Under the pieces are notes generated by a model. That model saw only the letters and a list, made by a program, of their open reading frames with translations, was not told where the DNA came from and did not search any database. A stretch of DNA of 64,000 nucleotides, taken from contig NZ_WEGK01000005.1 of NCBI RefSeq assembly GCF_009604405.1, positions 310,001 through 374,000 of the forward strand, written 5' to 3'. The position numbers were made by a program, and so were the translations under genes. Each line of letters starts with the position of its first letter. Position 1 is the first letter of the stretch. This stretch comes from Nocardia macrotermitis. GTDB lineage: Bacteria > Actinomycetota > Actinomycetes > Mycobacteriales > Mycobacteriaceae. Positions 44,223-53,463 of this stretch are shown here, in pieces.

Positions 44223-45326
44223 GTGCGTCGTCCCGTCAGTAGTCTGCTGCCGGATTTCCCTTGGGACACCATCGCTTCCGCGAAGGCGCGGGCGGCGGAA
44301 CATCCCGGCGGCATCGTGGACCTGTCGGTGGGCACACCGGTCGATCCGGTCGATCCGCTGATCCGTGCGGCGCTGTCCGCGGTCGCCGAGGTGCCCGGTT
44401 ATCCGGCCACCCACGGGACGCCCGAACTGCGTGCCGCGGCCGTCGAGGCGCTGGCGCGGCGGTTCGGCATCACGGGTCTGGCCGCCGAAGCGGTGCTGCC
44501 CGCGATCGGTACCAAGGAGTTGATCGCCGGGCTGCCGCGACTGCTCGGACTGGGTGCGTCCGATCTGGTGGTCATTCCCGAGGTCGCGTATCCGACCTAC
44601 GAGGTGGGTGCGCTGCTGGCGGGCACCCGGGTGCTGCGCGCGGACGGGATGACGCGCCTGGGCCCCGAATCTCCGGCCCTGATCTACCTGAACTCGCCGT
44701 CCAATCCGACCGGCAAGGTGCTGGGCGTCGACCATCTGCGCAAGGTGGTGGACTTCGCCCGCCAGCGCGGCGCGGTCGTCGCCTCCGACGAGTGCTACCT
44801 GGGCCTGGCCTGGGACGAGCCCGCGGTCTCCATCCTGGACCCGCGCGTCTGCGACGGTGACCACACCGGCCTGCTGGCCGTCCACTCGCTGTCCAAGACC
44901 TCGAATCTGGCCGGTTACCGCGCCGGATTCGTGACCGGCGATCCGGCCCTGGTGCGCGAACTGCTCGAGGTGCGCAAACACGCCGGAATGATCATGCCGT
45001 TCCCGGTGCAGTCGGCCATGACCGCCGCGCTGACCGACGACACCCACGAGGCGCGGCAGCGCGAACGTTATCGCGCGCGCCGGGAAATCCTGCGAAAGGC
45101 ATTGCAGGAGGCCGGTTTCCGCATCGACCATTCGTCAGCGGGCCTGTACCTGTGGTCCACCCGCGGCGAGAACGGCCGCACCACCCTGGACTGGCTCGCC
45201 GAACGCGGTATTCTCGCCGCCCCCGGTGATTTCTACGGCCCCACCGGCGTCGACCACGTCCGCATCGGTCTGACCGCGACCGACGAACGCATCGCCGCCG
45301 CCGCCGAGCGGCTCACCGCGGAGTAA
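44223..45326 (+). CDS. dapC: N-succinyldiaminopimelate aminotransferase DapC
   Basis: 367 residues, PLP-dependent aminotransferase of class I. It aminates N-succinyl-2-amino-6-ketopimelate in lysine/diaminopimelate synthesis. The PLP lysine is in HSLSKTSNLAGYRAGF. YLNSPSNPTGKVLG and SDECYLGLAWDE are the substrate- and cofactor-binding blocks. The N-terminus SSLLPDFPWDTIASAK is close to the mycobacterial DapC start. GTG 44223 is chosen; TTG 44217 is possible. Confidence 0.93.
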   Translation: MRRPVSSLLPDFPWDTIASAKARAAEHPGGIVDLSVGTPVDPVDPLIRAALSAVAEVPGYPATHGTPELRAAAVEALARRFGITGLAAEAVLPAIGTKELIAGLPRLLGLGASDLVVIPEVAYPTYEVGALLAGTRVLRADGMTRLGPESPALIYLNSPSNPTGKVLGVDHLRKVVDFARQRGAVVASDECYLGLAWDEPAVSILDPRVCDGDHTGLLAVHSLSKTSNLAGYRAGFVTGDPALVRELLEVRKHAGMIMPFPVQSAMTAALTDDTHEARQRERYRARREILRKALQEAGFRIDHSSAGLYLWSTRGENGRTTLDWLAERGILAAPGDFYGPTGVDHVRIGLTATDERIAAAAERLTAE

Positions 45327-45460
45327 CCGGATCCCCTGTCACGCAGAGGATTTCGAATTCGTGAGCGTCGTTCCCGAATTCGGATTCGTGCAGTGGTGCC
45401 CTCGGCTTCGCGGATTGTCGCATACCGAGCGGTCCGCCGTGGTGTACGCGGATTCCGTTC

Positions 45461-45703
45461 TCAGGCAGGGGAATCCGGGCCCGCCGGTTCGATGCGGGGG
45501 TCCGCGTAGACGGTGGTCTCGGAATCGGATTCGTTCAATCGTTGCGCGGCCACATCGGTGACGCGCAACGCGTACAACCCGTCGTCGGGGTCGAGGCAGA
45601 TCAGGCCGTAGCCGATATCGGCGTCGGCACGGGTCAGATGTAGTTCGCGCAGTGCGTCGTCGAGGCTCGCGCCCTCGGGCAGCCGGACGGTGAGTAGCGG
45701 CAT
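45461..45703 (-). CDS. Small protein downstream of the subtilase
   Basis: 80 residues: PLLTVRLPEGASLDDALREL, then HLTRADADIGYGLICLDPDD and YALRVTDVAAQRL. It is acidic, compact and not assigned to a family. It lies 76 bp downstream of the S8 peptidase gene on the same strand, with a strong hairpin between. A partner or inhibitor of the protease is possible (inference). Confidence 0.65.
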   Translation of the reverse strand: MPLLTVRLPEGASLDDALRELHLTRADADIGYGLICLDPDDGLYALRVTDVAAQRLNESDSETTVYADPRIEPAGPDSPA

Positions 45704-45729
45704 GAGTCCACGGTACTGGATTTCGGTGC

Positions 45730-45770
45730 GGCAGCAGGGCCCGACTTTCTTGGTCTCGGGCCCTGCTGCC
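45730..45770 (-). terminator. Hairpin between the subtilase and small-protein genes
   Basis: A perfect 15-bp stem, GGCAGCAGGGCCCGA (45730-45744) with TCGGGCCCTGCTGCC (45756-45770), encloses an 11-nt loop. It starts 10 bp past the peptidase stop. No T-run follows on the minus strand, so it may attenuate rather than end transcription into the small gene. Confidence 0.7.
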
Positions 45771-45779
45771 ACCGGGGGG

Positions 45780-47120
45780 TCAGGCGCGGGCCGCGGTGGC
45801 CTTCTGGAGTTCGGCGAGGATCGCCGACGCGTCGAGGGTGCCGTAGCCGTAGTCGTAGTCGTAGTCGAAACCGGACGGGTCGTGATGGGTTGCGGTGCGC
45901 TGCAACAACGCTCGCAGCTGGGCCGGGGGGAGGGCGGTGGCCGAGTGGGTGGTGCGGATGGCCGCCACCAGGCCCGCCGCGACGGGGCAGGCCGCCGAGG
46001 TGCCGGTGTCGGGCTCGGTCGCGCCGAAGGCGGTGGAACCTTGGAAGTGGGTGTACGCGCAGACGTCGGGCTTCTTGTCGCTGAGGCGGCCCGGGCCCTG
46101 GGAGGAGTAGCCGACGCGCTGTCCCTTGGTATCCACACCGCCGATGCTCAGCACGCTCGGGCTGGAGTTGGCGCCGCCGATCGGGTGATCGGGGTAGGCG
46201 CAGCGGCCGTCCGGGCATTCCTTACCGCAGTTCCCGGCGGCGAACAGGATGTCCGCGCCCGCGGCGTCGAGCGAGCGGACGATGACGTTGAACGGGTGGT
46301 TCGGGTTGTCGGAGTAGTTCCCGGGCTGGCCGACCGGGAAGTCCCACTGCGGCGAGAACGAACCCCAGCTGTTGCTGATCACCAGTGCGCGGGAGGCTTC
46401 CGGCTGATCGGACAGCACGGTGCGCAGATGCGCGTAGGCGGCCACGGCGTCCGACAGCAGGCCGTCCATGGTGGAACCGCCCTGGCGGGTGCTCTTCATG
46501 ACCGGAATGTCGAGGTAGCTGGCCTGCGGTGCGGCGATCAGCGCGTCGAACGCGCACATGCTGCCGTGATCCACCGGGAACTGACCCGCGGTTCCGGTGA
46601 CGCCCTGGGGATTCCAGCTGCGCTTGGCATCGATGGTGAACGTCCCGCCGCGCACCTGGTTGACCTTGTCGGCGTTGATGCCGGTGTCCACGATCGCCAG
46701 CGCGACGCCGTTACCGGTGAGCCCGGCGGTGGTGAGATCGCCGGTGTGCAGCAGGGTTTGGACGTCGTGCCAGGTACCCACGGCCGGATCGCCGCCGCAG
46801 GTGAGTACGGACTCGATCACGGGATCGGCGAAAACCCCTGCGACAGTGGACAAACCGTGCAGACCCGACAGGACGTTCGCATCGTCGTCGGGAATCTCGC
46901 CGCGCACCACGACCGAACCGTCGGCCGGATGGGCGGAGAACGTTTCCGGTCCGCCGGCGGTACCCGCCGTGAATCCCGGAATATGGATCGGTTCGTAGGT
47001 GTTCTCGAGGGCGAAACCGGGCAGATCCCCGACCACATCGGCCGCCGCGACCTGTGTGCCTGGATCGGCAACGGCGGCAAGAAGTTCGGTGGCGGGGTGA
47101 AGCTGAATCACTACGCGCAT
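45780..47120 (-). CDS. Subtilisin-like S8 peptidase without signal peptide
   Basis: 446 residues. The catalytic triad is complete: Asp145 in LAIVDTGIN, His185 in VDHGSMCA and Ser375 in DTGTSAACPVA. The oxyanion Asn297 is in FAAGNCG. Residues 1-~125 are a distinct N-terminal domain (MRVVIQLHPATELLAAVADP) that may act as prodomain or regulator. There is no signal peptide, so it is predicted to be intracellular, unlike mycosins. ATG 47120 has AGGA 8 nt upstream; ATG 47129 is an alternative. A small protein gene follows. Confidence 0.9.
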   Translation of the reverse strand: MRVVIQLHPATELLAAVADPGTQVAAADVVGDLPGFALENTYEPIHIPGFTAGTAGGPETFSAHPADGSVVVRGEIPDDDANVLSGLHGLSTVAGVFADPVIESVLTCGGDPAVGTWHDVQTLLHTGDLTTAGLTGNGVALAIVDTGINADKVNQVRGGTFTIDAKRSWNPQGVTGTAGQFPVDHGSMCAFDALIAAPQASYLDIPVMKSTRQGGSTMDGLLSDAVAAYAHLRTVLSDQPEASRALVISNSWGSFSPQWDFPVGQPGNYSDNPNHPFNVIVRSLDAAGADILFAAGNCGKECPDGRCAYPDHPIGGANSSPSVLSIGGVDTKGQRVGYSSQGPGRLSDKKPDVCAYTHFQGSTAFGATEPDTGTSAACPVAAGLVAAIRTTHSATALPPAQLRALLQRTATHHDPSGFDYDYDYGYGTLDASAILAELQKATAARA

Positions 47121-47246
47121 GATCACCATCCTGCCGTCTGGACCGGAAGTTCGCTCGGTGGATGCGGAGATTGGTCCGTCCGGTCCGGAAACTCCTGTGC
47201 CGCACGGGGAACGTGCGGCACAGGATCGAGAACGCGAGTGCGGGGC

Positions 47247-48113
47247 TCAGACCAGCGGACGGCCCAGTCGGCGCTGCATACGCATGTAGGCCAGGCAGGT
47301 GTTGAGCGGAGCTGCGCGGATCACCGCGGGCATCCGTGTCCACACCACCGAGATCGAGCGCAGCAGCAGGGTGAAGCGGCGCTCGTCCCGCGCGGTCCAG
47401 GTCATCCCCATCTGATCGCGAAGGTGTTGCGGCAGCAGCGCTGTCACACCGAAGCGATGCACCTTGGCGAACAGCGTGCGCGGCACGAAGGACAGCCACT
47501 TCAGGTCGATCATCTCGTTGAAGTAGGCGCGCACGGTGTCGTCGATGGTGCGCTTGGCGATGTTCTCGTCCCAATACTGTTGGAAGGCAGCGCGATCGGC
47601 GGGCCACATCTCCGGACGCATCTGCAGCGTGGTGCCCAGGCGCGCGCTGTAGCGGTAGAATTCGTCGGCCAGTGCGGGTTCCATCGGGCCGCGCATGCGG
47701 GTGTACAGATCGTCCACGCCCCAGTACAGGCAGGCCGCCACCCACAGCTGCAGGTTCGGGTCGAAGGCGTTGTACTTGACCTCCGCGCCCGGCTTGGAGT
47801 GCACCGCGCGGTGCGAACCGTTGACGGCCTCGCGATAGGCGGCGCAGTCCTCCTCGGTGCCCATCCAGGCGACCGCGAGGTAGGTCAGGGTGGTGCGCAG
47901 CCGCTTGACCGGGTGCAGCGACGCCTTGCCGCTCTCCACGGTGCTCTCCACGACGCCGTAGCCGACGGGCGGGTGGCTCAGCTGCATGACGACATTCGCG
48001 GCCCCGCCGATGAACGCGGCGATGCCGTCGATGTGTTCGCGGACCGTCTCCGGGGTAAGTGTCACCGGTCGGGTCGGTTCGGGCTCGGCCCATTGCTGGG
48101 CGGCGGCGGTCAT
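47247..48113 (-). CDS. MpaB-family (DUF2236) oxygenase
   Basis: 288 residues. The DUF2236/MpaB fold is recognised from IAAFIGGAANVVMQLSHPPV, GTEEDCAAYREAVNGSHRAV (motif with conserved His) and WVAACLYWGVDDLYTRM. Members are haem-dependent oxygenases such as latex-clearing protein relatives. ATG 48113 has GAGGAG upstream; GTG 48143 is also in frame. It is divergent from a TetR regulator with a palindrome between. Confidence 0.9.
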   Translation of the reverse strand: MTAAAQQWAEPEPTRPVTLTPETVREHIDGIAAFIGGAANVVMQLSHPPVGYGVVESTVESGKASLHPVKRLRTTLTYLAVAWMGTEEDCAAYREAVNGSHRAVHSKPGAEVKYNAFDPNLQLWVAACLYWGVDDLYTRMRGPMEPALADEFYRYSARLGTTLQMRPEMWPADRAAFQQYWDENIAKRTIDDTVRAYFNEMIDLKWLSFVPRTLFAKVHRFGVTALLPQHLRDQMGMTWTARDERRFTLLLRSISVVWTRMPAVIRAAPLNTCLAYMRMQRRLGRPLV

Positions 48114-48163
48114 CGTCGACTCGTCTCCTCGATCTCTCTTCACGCCACTCCAGCGGAAGAAGT

Positions 48164-48184
48164 GTGAGAAACTTTCCTTCTCAC
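48164..48184. promoter_or_regulatory. Candidate TetR operator
   Basis: GTGAGAA (48164-48170) and TTCTCAC (48178-48184) form a perfect 7-bp inverted repeat with a 7-bp spacer, 21 bp in all. It lies in the gap between the MpaB and TetR genes, the usual place for a TetR site. Confidence 0.65.
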
Positions 48185-48287
48185 CTTCTCATCGGGATCT
48201 GGACCTGTCAAACGCTGCGGTCGTAAAGTTGCCGGTGTGCGGTGATTTCCTTGTCATCGTCCCGAGGTACGGAGAGAGGATACGGTC

Positions 48288-48926
48288 GTGACCAAGCTGG
48301 CGAAGCTGAAGCTGCTGCCGCTCGTGCGTGACGCGGCTCCCGAGGACCGCAACCAGGCGACGGTCCTGGACGCCGCACTGCTGGCCTTCCTCGATTTCGG
48401 GATCAAGCGCACCAGCATGGTGGAGGTCGCGCGGCGCGGCGGACTCTCGCTGGCCACCCTGTACCGCCGGTTCGCCGGGAAGACCGACCTGATCCAGGCG
48501 GTCGGGCTGCGGCAGGCGCGCGAGTTCATCGTCCAGGTGGACACGGTCGTGCAGGGGCAGATCGACTCCGAGGCCGGCGCCGAGGAGCAGATCGTCGAAC
48601 TGTTCGTCGCCTTCCAGGAGGGGCTGCGCGGCAACCAGCTGCTGGACCGGCTGCTGACCACCGAACCGGAGATGGTGCTGCCGTATCTGACCGTGCGCGG
48701 CGCGCCCGTGATCGAACTCGGACGTGACTACCTGGCCGAATTCATCGAACGGCTGCAGCGGGAGGGCAAGTTGGAGCAGTACGACCCGAAGCCGCTGGCG
48801 GAGATGATCGCGCGCACCGCGTTGTCGATGGCGTTGACCCCGCAGACGGTCATCCCACTGGACGACGACGCCGCGGTGCGTCGTTTCGCGCGTGACCACG
48901 TGGTGCCCGGCTTCCGGATCCCCTGA
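48288..48926 (+). CDS. TetR-family regulator
   Basis: 212 residues. The N-terminal HTH is TVLDAALLAFLDFGIKRTSM, then VEVARRGGLSLATLYRRFAG and KTDLIQAVGLRQAREF. The C-terminal ligand domain is typical but unassigned. The start is GTG 48288 with GAGAGAGG upstream. It is divergent from the MpaB oxygenase and probably represses it through the 48164-48184 palindrome. Confidence 0.92.
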   Translation: MTKLAKLKLLPLVRDAAPEDRNQATVLDAALLAFLDFGIKRTSMVEVARRGGLSLATLYRRFAGKTDLIQAVGLRQAREFIVQVDTVVQGQIDSEAGAEEQIVELFVAFQEGLRGNQLLDRLLTTEPEMVLPYLTVRGAPVIELGRDYLAEFIERLQREGKLEQYDPKPLAEMIARTALSMALTPQTVIPLDDDAAVRRFARDHVVPGFRIP

Positions 48927-48984
48927 GCCGCAACATTTTCCGGCGGTACCGCTGGAAGGCGGGAACGGCGGGTCGGCTGCTTGA

Positions 48985-48990
48985 TAGGTT
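48985..48990 (+). promoter_or_regulatory. -10 hexamer TAGGTT, leaderless start of fadD36
   Basis: TAGGTT is followed by six bases and GTG 48997, consistent with transcription starting at the start codon. Confidence 0.5.
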
Positions 48991-48996
48991 GATCCG

Positions 48997-50424
48997 GTGT
49001 CGTATGGGTCACTACCGCTGCTGAAGTCCCTGCATCCGGCCGCCGTCGCCGCGGGTGCGGATATTCCCGACGCCGTCACGATCGACGGGCTCACGCTCTC
49101 GCGCAGTGATCTGATCGGCGCGGCGACCTCGGTGGCCGAGCGCGTCGCGCAGGCCGAACGGGTCGCGGTGCTGGCGCGCCCGACCGCGACGACCGTGCTG
49201 GCCGTGCTGGGCTGCCTGATCGCCGGGGTCACGGTGGTCCCGGTGCCGCCGGATTCCGGCACGGCCGAGATCGCGCACATCCTGACCGATTCCGGGGCGC
49301 AGGCGTGGCTCGGCGAGGCTCCCGAGGGTGCCGAACTGCCGGTGGTTCCGGTGCGCGCGCATGCCCGCTCCTGGCACACCTACCCCGAACCCGGCCCGGA
49401 CACAACGGCTTTCATCCTCTACACCTCCGGCACCACCGGTGCGCCCAAGGGCGTCGTACTGAGCCGGGGCGCGATCGCCGCCGGACTGGACGCGCTCGCG
49501 CGGGCCTGGGCGTGGACCTCGAAAGACGTTCTGGTGCACGGACTTCCGCTGTTCCACGTGCACGGTCTCATCCTGGGGCTGCTGGGTCCGCTGCGGGTGG
49601 GCAGCCCGCTGGTGCACACCGGCAAACCGACGCCCGCGGCCTATGCCGCGGCCCCCGGCACGATCTACTTCGGCGTGCCGACGGTGTGGTCCCGGGTGGT
49701 CGAAGATCCCGGCGCGGCAAAGGAACTGGCGAATGCGCGGCTGCTGGTCTCGGGCAGTGCGCCGCTGCCGGTGCCGGTGTTCGAGCGGTTGCGCGAGCTG
49801 ACCGGGCAGGCGCCGGTGGAGCGGTACGGGATGAGCGAGACCATGATCACGCTGTCGATCCGCGCGGACGGTGAGCGTCGTCCCGGCTGGGTCGGCGTCC
49901 CGGTCGAGGGCGTGCAGACCAGGCTGCGGGACGAATCCGGCGAACCCGTCCCGCACGACGGCGAGAGCATCGGCGGATTGCAGGTGCGCGGGCCGATGCT
50001 GTTCGGCGGCTACCTGAACCGCCCCGATGCCACCGCCGAATGTTGGACCGCGGACGGCTGGTTCCGCACCGGCGACGTCGCGGCCATCGACGCGGGCGGC
50101 TACCACCGCATCGTCGGCCGGGAGTCGGTGGATCTGATCAAATCCGGCGGCTTCCGGATCGGCGCGGGCGAGATCGAGACCGTGCTGCTCGGCCACGCCG
50201 CGGTCGCGGAGGTCGCCGTGGTCGGCGTCCCGGACGACGATCTGGGGCAGCGCATCGTCGCCTTCGTGGTGCCCCGCGCGGACGCGCCCGGCGAACTCGA
50301 GCAGGCGCTGATCGACCATGTGGCGCAACAGCTTTCGGTGCACAAACGGCCCCGCGAGGTGCGTCTGGTGGAATCGCTGCCGCGCAACGCGATGGGCAAG
50401 GTCCAGAAGAAACTGCTCGGCTAG
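48997..50424 (+). CDS. fadD36: Acyl-CoA synthetase FadD36
   Basis: 475 residues, an adenylate-forming enzyme that activates short or branched carboxylic acids to CoA esters. The AMP-binding loop is FILYTSGTTGAPKGVVL. VERYGMSETMITLS, GWFRTGDVAAIDAGGYHRIVG (split: GWFRTGDVAAI, GGYHRIVGR) and the catalytic C-terminal Lys region LPRNAMGKVQKKLL complete the set. The location beside dapD matches Rv1193 and its region. It converges on dapD with a hairpin between. Confidence 0.88.
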   Translation: MSYGSLPLLKSLHPAAVAAGADIPDAVTIDGLTLSRSDLIGAATSVAERVAQAERVAVLARPTATTVLAVLGCLIAGVTVVPVPPDSGTAEIAHILTDSGAQAWLGEAPEGAELPVVPVRAHARSWHTYPEPGPDTTAFILYTSGTTGAPKGVVLSRGAIAAGLDALARAWAWTSKDVLVHGLPLFHVHGLILGLLGPLRVGSPLVHTGKPTPAAYAAAPGTIYFGVPTVWSRVVEDPGAAKELANARLLVSGSAPLPVPVFERLRELTGQAPVERYGMSETMITLSIRADGERRPGWVGVPVEGVQTRLRDESGEPVPHDGESIGGLQVRGPMLFGGYLNRPDATAECWTADGWFRTGDVAAIDAGGYHRIVGRESVDLIKSGGFRIGAGEIETVLLGHAAVAEVAVVGVPDDDLGQRIVAFVVPRADAPGELEQALIDHVAQQLSVHKRPREVRLVESLPRNAMGKVQKKLLG

Positions 50425-50431
50425 CGAAACA

Positions 50432-50464
50432 CCCCGCCCGGCCACGATGTGCGGCCGGGCGGGG
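50432..50464. terminator. Hairpin between convergent fadD36 and dapD
   Basis: CCCCGCCCGGCC (50432-50443) pairs perfectly with GGCCGGGCGGGG (50453-50464) across a 9-nt loop. It lies 8 bp past the fadD36 stop and 13 bp from the dapD stop. It probably works in both directions; there is no T-run. Confidence 0.8.
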
Positions 50465-50476
50465 ATGCGTTCGAAA

Positions 50477-51430
50477 TCAGTTGGCGTGCAGTGCCGCGTT
50501 GAGTTCGATACCGGTGCCCTTGCGCGCGACGACCTCGACCGCGCCGGTCAGCGAATTACGCCGGAACAGCAGGTTCGACTGCCCGGTCAGCTCGGCGGCC
50601 TTGATCGTATTGCCGTCGGGGAGAGCGACTTTGGTGCCCGCGGTCAGGTAGAGTCCGGCCTCCACGATGCAGTCGTCACCCAGCGAGATGCCCAGACCGG
50701 CGTTCGCGCCGAGCAGACAGCGCTCACCGATCGAGATGACCTGCTTGCCGCCGCCGGACAGGGTGCCCATGATCGACGCCCCGCCGCCGACGTCCGAGCC
50801 GTCGCCGACCACCACACCGGCCGAGATGCGACCCTCCACCATCGACGCGCCCAGCGTCCCGGCGTTGAAGTTCACGAAACCCTCGTGCATGACCGTGGTG
50901 CCCTCGGCCAGATGCGCGCCCAACCGCACCCGATCCGCGTCGCCGATCCGCACACCCGAGGGCAGCACGTAATCGACCATCCGGGGGAACTTGTCCAGGC
51001 TGTACACCGTGACCGGCCCGCGGGCGCGCAACCGGGCGCGCACCAGCTCGAACTCCTCCACCGCGCACGGCCCGTAATTGGTCCACACCACGTTCGCGAG
51101 CAGCCCGAACTGACCGTCCAGGCTCAGCCCGTGCGGACGCACCAGACGATGCGAGAGCAGGTGCAGCCGCAGGTAGACGTCGTGCGCGTCGGCCGGGGCG
51201 GCGGACAGGTCGGCGATCGTGGTGCGCACCGCGACCACCTCCACGCGACGGGCCTCGTCGACGCCGACCAGATCCGCGAATCGCGCGTACTCGGGATCGG
51301 CCGGGCTCAGCTTCTCGGTGCCGGAAGTCTCGAATCCGCCCAGTTCGGGATATGGATACCAGCTGTCCAGGACCGTGCCGTTCACGGTGACGGTCGCCAG
51401 GCCGACTGCGGATGCTCCCTGAATGCTCAC
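50477..51430 (-). CDS. dapD: Tetrahydrodipicolinate N-succinyltransferase DapD
   Basis: 317 residues. It succinylates tetrahydrodipicolinate in lysine/DAP synthesis. The N-terminal domain is the actinobacterial type ([19 protein letters not shown]). The left-handed beta-helix follows with hexapeptide repeats, for example [20 protein letters not shown], then [20 protein letters not shown] and [23 protein letters not shown] 51430 has TACACT 7 nt upstream. It is divergent from dapE. Confidence 0.95.
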   Translation of the reverse strand: MSIQGASAVGLATVTVNGTVLDSWYPYPELGGFETSGTEKLSPADPEYARFADLVGVDEARRVEVVAVRTTIADLSAAPADAHDVYLRLHLLSHRLVRPHGLSLDGQFGLLANVVWTNYGPCAVEEFELVRARLRARGPVTVYSLDKFPRMVDYVLPSGVRIGDADRVRLGAHLAEGTTVMHEGFVNFNAGTLGASMVEGRISAGVVVGDGSDVGGGASIMGTLSGGGKQVISIGERCLLGANAGLGISLGDDCIVEAGLYLTAGTKVALPDGNTIKAAELTGQSNLLFRRNSLTGAVEVVARKGTGIELNAALHAN

Positions 51431-51437
51431 GGTCCCG

Positions 51438-51526
51438 AGTGTATGGGCAGGCCGGGCCGGGTGGGGCCGGTGGGTGCCGCCGGATACCTCGCGACCCGGG
51501 AGCCCGAGGCCGTGAACAATTAGTCT
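51438..51526. promoter_or_regulatory. Divergent leaderless promoters of dapD and dapE
   Basis: On the minus strand TACACT (51438-51443) ends 7 nt before the dapD GTG at 51430. On the plus strand TAGTCT (51521-51526) ends 7 nt before the dapE GTG at 51534. Both genes lack a ribosome-binding site, so both mRNAs are probably leaderless. Confidence 0.6.
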
Positions 51527-51533
51527 GGTTCGG

Positions 51534-52628
51534 GTGACCATCGATCTGCGTGCCGACCCCATCGTCCTCACCGCCGCCCTGGTGGACATCCCGAGCGTTT
51601 CCAAGGACGAGGCGGCCATCGTCGACACGGTGACCCGGGCGTTGCGCGAGCAGACCACGGGTTTCGAGGTGCTGCGCTGTGGTAACAGCGTGCTGGCCCG
51701 CACCGATCGCGGCCGGGACAGCCGCGTCATCCTGGCCGGGCATCTGGACACCGTGCCGATCGCGGACAACGTGCCGGGCCGATTCGAGACGGTGGACGGG
51801 CAGCAGACGCTCTACGGTTGCGGCAGCGTCGACATGAAGTCCGGTGACGCGGTGTTCCTGCATCTGGCCGCCACGGTCGCCGAGCCGGTGTGCGATCTGA
51901 CGCTGATCATGTACGACTGCGAGGAGATCGCCGCGGAATTCAACGGCCTCGGCCGGATCGAACGCGAACTCCCCGAATGGCTGGACGGCGATCTGGCGAT
52001 CCTGGGCGAGCCGTCGGGTGCGTGGATCGAGGCGGGATGTCAAGGCACACTGCGGGTTCGGCTCACCGTGCGCGGCACCCGCGCGCACACCGCGCGAGCC
52101 TGGATGGGGGACAACGCGATTCACGCGCTCGGCCCGATTCTGCAACGGCTGCGCGAATATCGGCCGCGCGAGGTGGACATCGACGGCTGCGTCTATCGCG
52201 AGGGCCTCTCGGCGGTGGGGATCGACGGCGGTGTGGCCGGTAACGTCGTGCCGGACGAGGCGAGCGTGCTGGTGAATTTCCGTTTCGCGCCGGATCGTTC
52301 GCTCGAGCAGGCGACCGAGCATGTGCGCCAGGTGTTCTCGGGTCTGGACTTGGATTTCGAACGCACCGACGGTTCGCCGGGCGCACTACCCGGTCTGACC
52401 GCGCCCGCCGCGAAGAACCTTGTCGAACAGGTGCATTCGCACGGCGGTGGTGGTATCCGCGCCAAATACGGTTGGACCGATGTGTCGCGTTTCGCCGCTC
52501 GCGGTATCCCCGCGGTCAACTTCGGTCCCGGCGACCCGAACCTCGCGCACACCGTCGACGAGCACGTGCCGACCGCGCAGATCACCACGGTCGCCGATAT
52601 TCTGCGCGGTTACCTCACACGCGCCTGA
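51534..52628 (+). CDS. dapE: Succinyl-diaminopimelate desuccinylase DapE
   Basis: 364 residues, M20-family zinc amidohydrolase. It releases succinate to give LL-diaminopimelate. Zinc and catalytic residues are in [51 protein letters not shown] and the final [10 protein letters not shown]. The start is GTG 51534. It is divergent from dapD, the enzyme that makes its pathway precursor. Confidence 0.95.
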   Translation: MTIDLRADPIVLTAALVDIPSVSKDEAAIVDTVTRALREQTTGFEVLRCGNSVLARTDRGRDSRVILAGHLDTVPIADNVPGRFETVDGQQTLYGCGSVDMKSGDAVFLHLAATVAEPVCDLTLIMYDCEEIAAEFNGLGRIERELPEWLDGDLAILGEPSGAWIEAGCQGTLRVRLTVRGTRAHTARAWMGDNAIHALGPILQRLREYRPREVDIDGCVYREGLSAVGIDGGVAGNVVPDEASVLVNFRFAPDRSLEQATEHVRQVFSGLDLDFERTDGSPGALPGLTAPAAKNLVEQVHSHGGGGIRAKYGWTDVSRFAARGIPAVNFGPGDPNLAHTVDEHVPTAQITTVADILRGYLTRA

Positions 52629-52646
52629 CCCCAGCAACCCAACTGC

Positions 52647-52652
52647 TAGCGT
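52647..52652 (+). promoter_or_regulatory. -10 hexamer TAGCGT before the first LOG gene
   Basis: TAGCGT is followed by seven bases and ATG 52660. The spacing suggests a leaderless transcript. Confidence 0.45.
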
Positions 52653-52659
52653 TGATTTC

Positions 52660-53463
52660 ATGTCCAGCGAAACCGAGCCCGCCGCGTCCCGATCGCCTCG
52701 ATCGGCGCCGAAGTTCCGGGGGCCGATCATGTTGCGGGGGGATCGTAAACAGGGGACCGGCACCACGGATCAGCATCTGCTCGACGGCCGCGGTCCCACC
52801 GACTGGGTGCACACCGACCCGTGGCGGGTGCTGCGGATCCAGAGCGAATTCGTGGAGGGATTCGGTGCGCTCGCCGAAATACCGCGTGCGGTAACGGTTT
52901 TCGGGTCCGCGCGGACGCCGGTGGACCATCCGGAGTATCAGGCCGCGCGGGCGATCGGCGATGCGCTCTCGCGGGCGGGCTTCGCGGTGATCACCGGTGG
53001 CGGTCCCGGTGTGATGGAGGCGGCCAACCGCGGCGCGCACGAGGCGGGCGGATTCTCGATCGGCCTGGGCATCGAATTGCCGATGGAACAGGGTCTGAAC
53101 GAGTGGGTGGATCTCGGGATCAACTTCCGCTATTTCTTCGCACGCAAGACGATGTTCGTCAAGTATTCGCAGGCGTTCATCTGCCTGCCGGGCGGATTCG
53201 GCACGCTGGACGAGCTGTTCGAGGCGCTGACGCTGGTGCAGACGCACAAGATCACCCGCTTCCCGATCATCCTGTTCGGCACCCGGTACTGGTCGGGTCT
53301 GGTTGACTGGCTGCATGATTCGCTGCTCGGGTCGGGCAAGATCTCGCCCGGGGATCTGAGTCTGGTGCAGGTCACCGACAGCGTGGAGCAGGTCGTCGAC
53401 ATCGTGGTGCGCGCCGCGGAGGGCCGCGGCGAGGATGTGATCGGGACGGAGGATCAGTGGTGA
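52660..53463 (+). CDS. LOG-family protein (TIGR00730, long form)
   Basis: 267 residues. The lysine-decarboxylase-like LOG fold shows VFGSARTPVDHPEY, ITGGGPGVMEAANRGAHEAG (catalytic Arg/Glu region) and FICLPGGFGTLDELFEALTL (PGGxGTxxE motif). LOG enzymes release free cytokinin bases from nucleotides; the long form may act on other nucleotides. The N-terminal ~55 residues are an extension. It overlaps a second, shorter LOG gene. Confidence 0.9.
   Translation: MSSETEPAASRSPRSAPKFRGPIMLRGDRKQGTGTTDQHLLDGRGPTDWVHTDPWRVLRIQSEFVEGFGALAEIPRAVTVFGSARTPVDHPEYQAARAIGDALSRAGFAVITGGGPGVMEAANRGAHEAGGFSIGLGIELPMEQGLNEWVDLGINFRYFFARKTMFVKYSQAFICLPGGFGTLDELFEALTLVQTHKITRFPIILFGTRYWSGLVDWLHDSLLGSGKISPGDLSLVQVTDSVEQVVDIVVRAAEGRGEDVIGTEDQW

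Noticed and set aside
45690..48167. An 825-codon plus-strand frame over the subtilase and MpaB genes
   Set aside because: It covers two well-supported genes on the other strand and encodes a low-complexity Arg/Gly/Val protein without recognisable domains.
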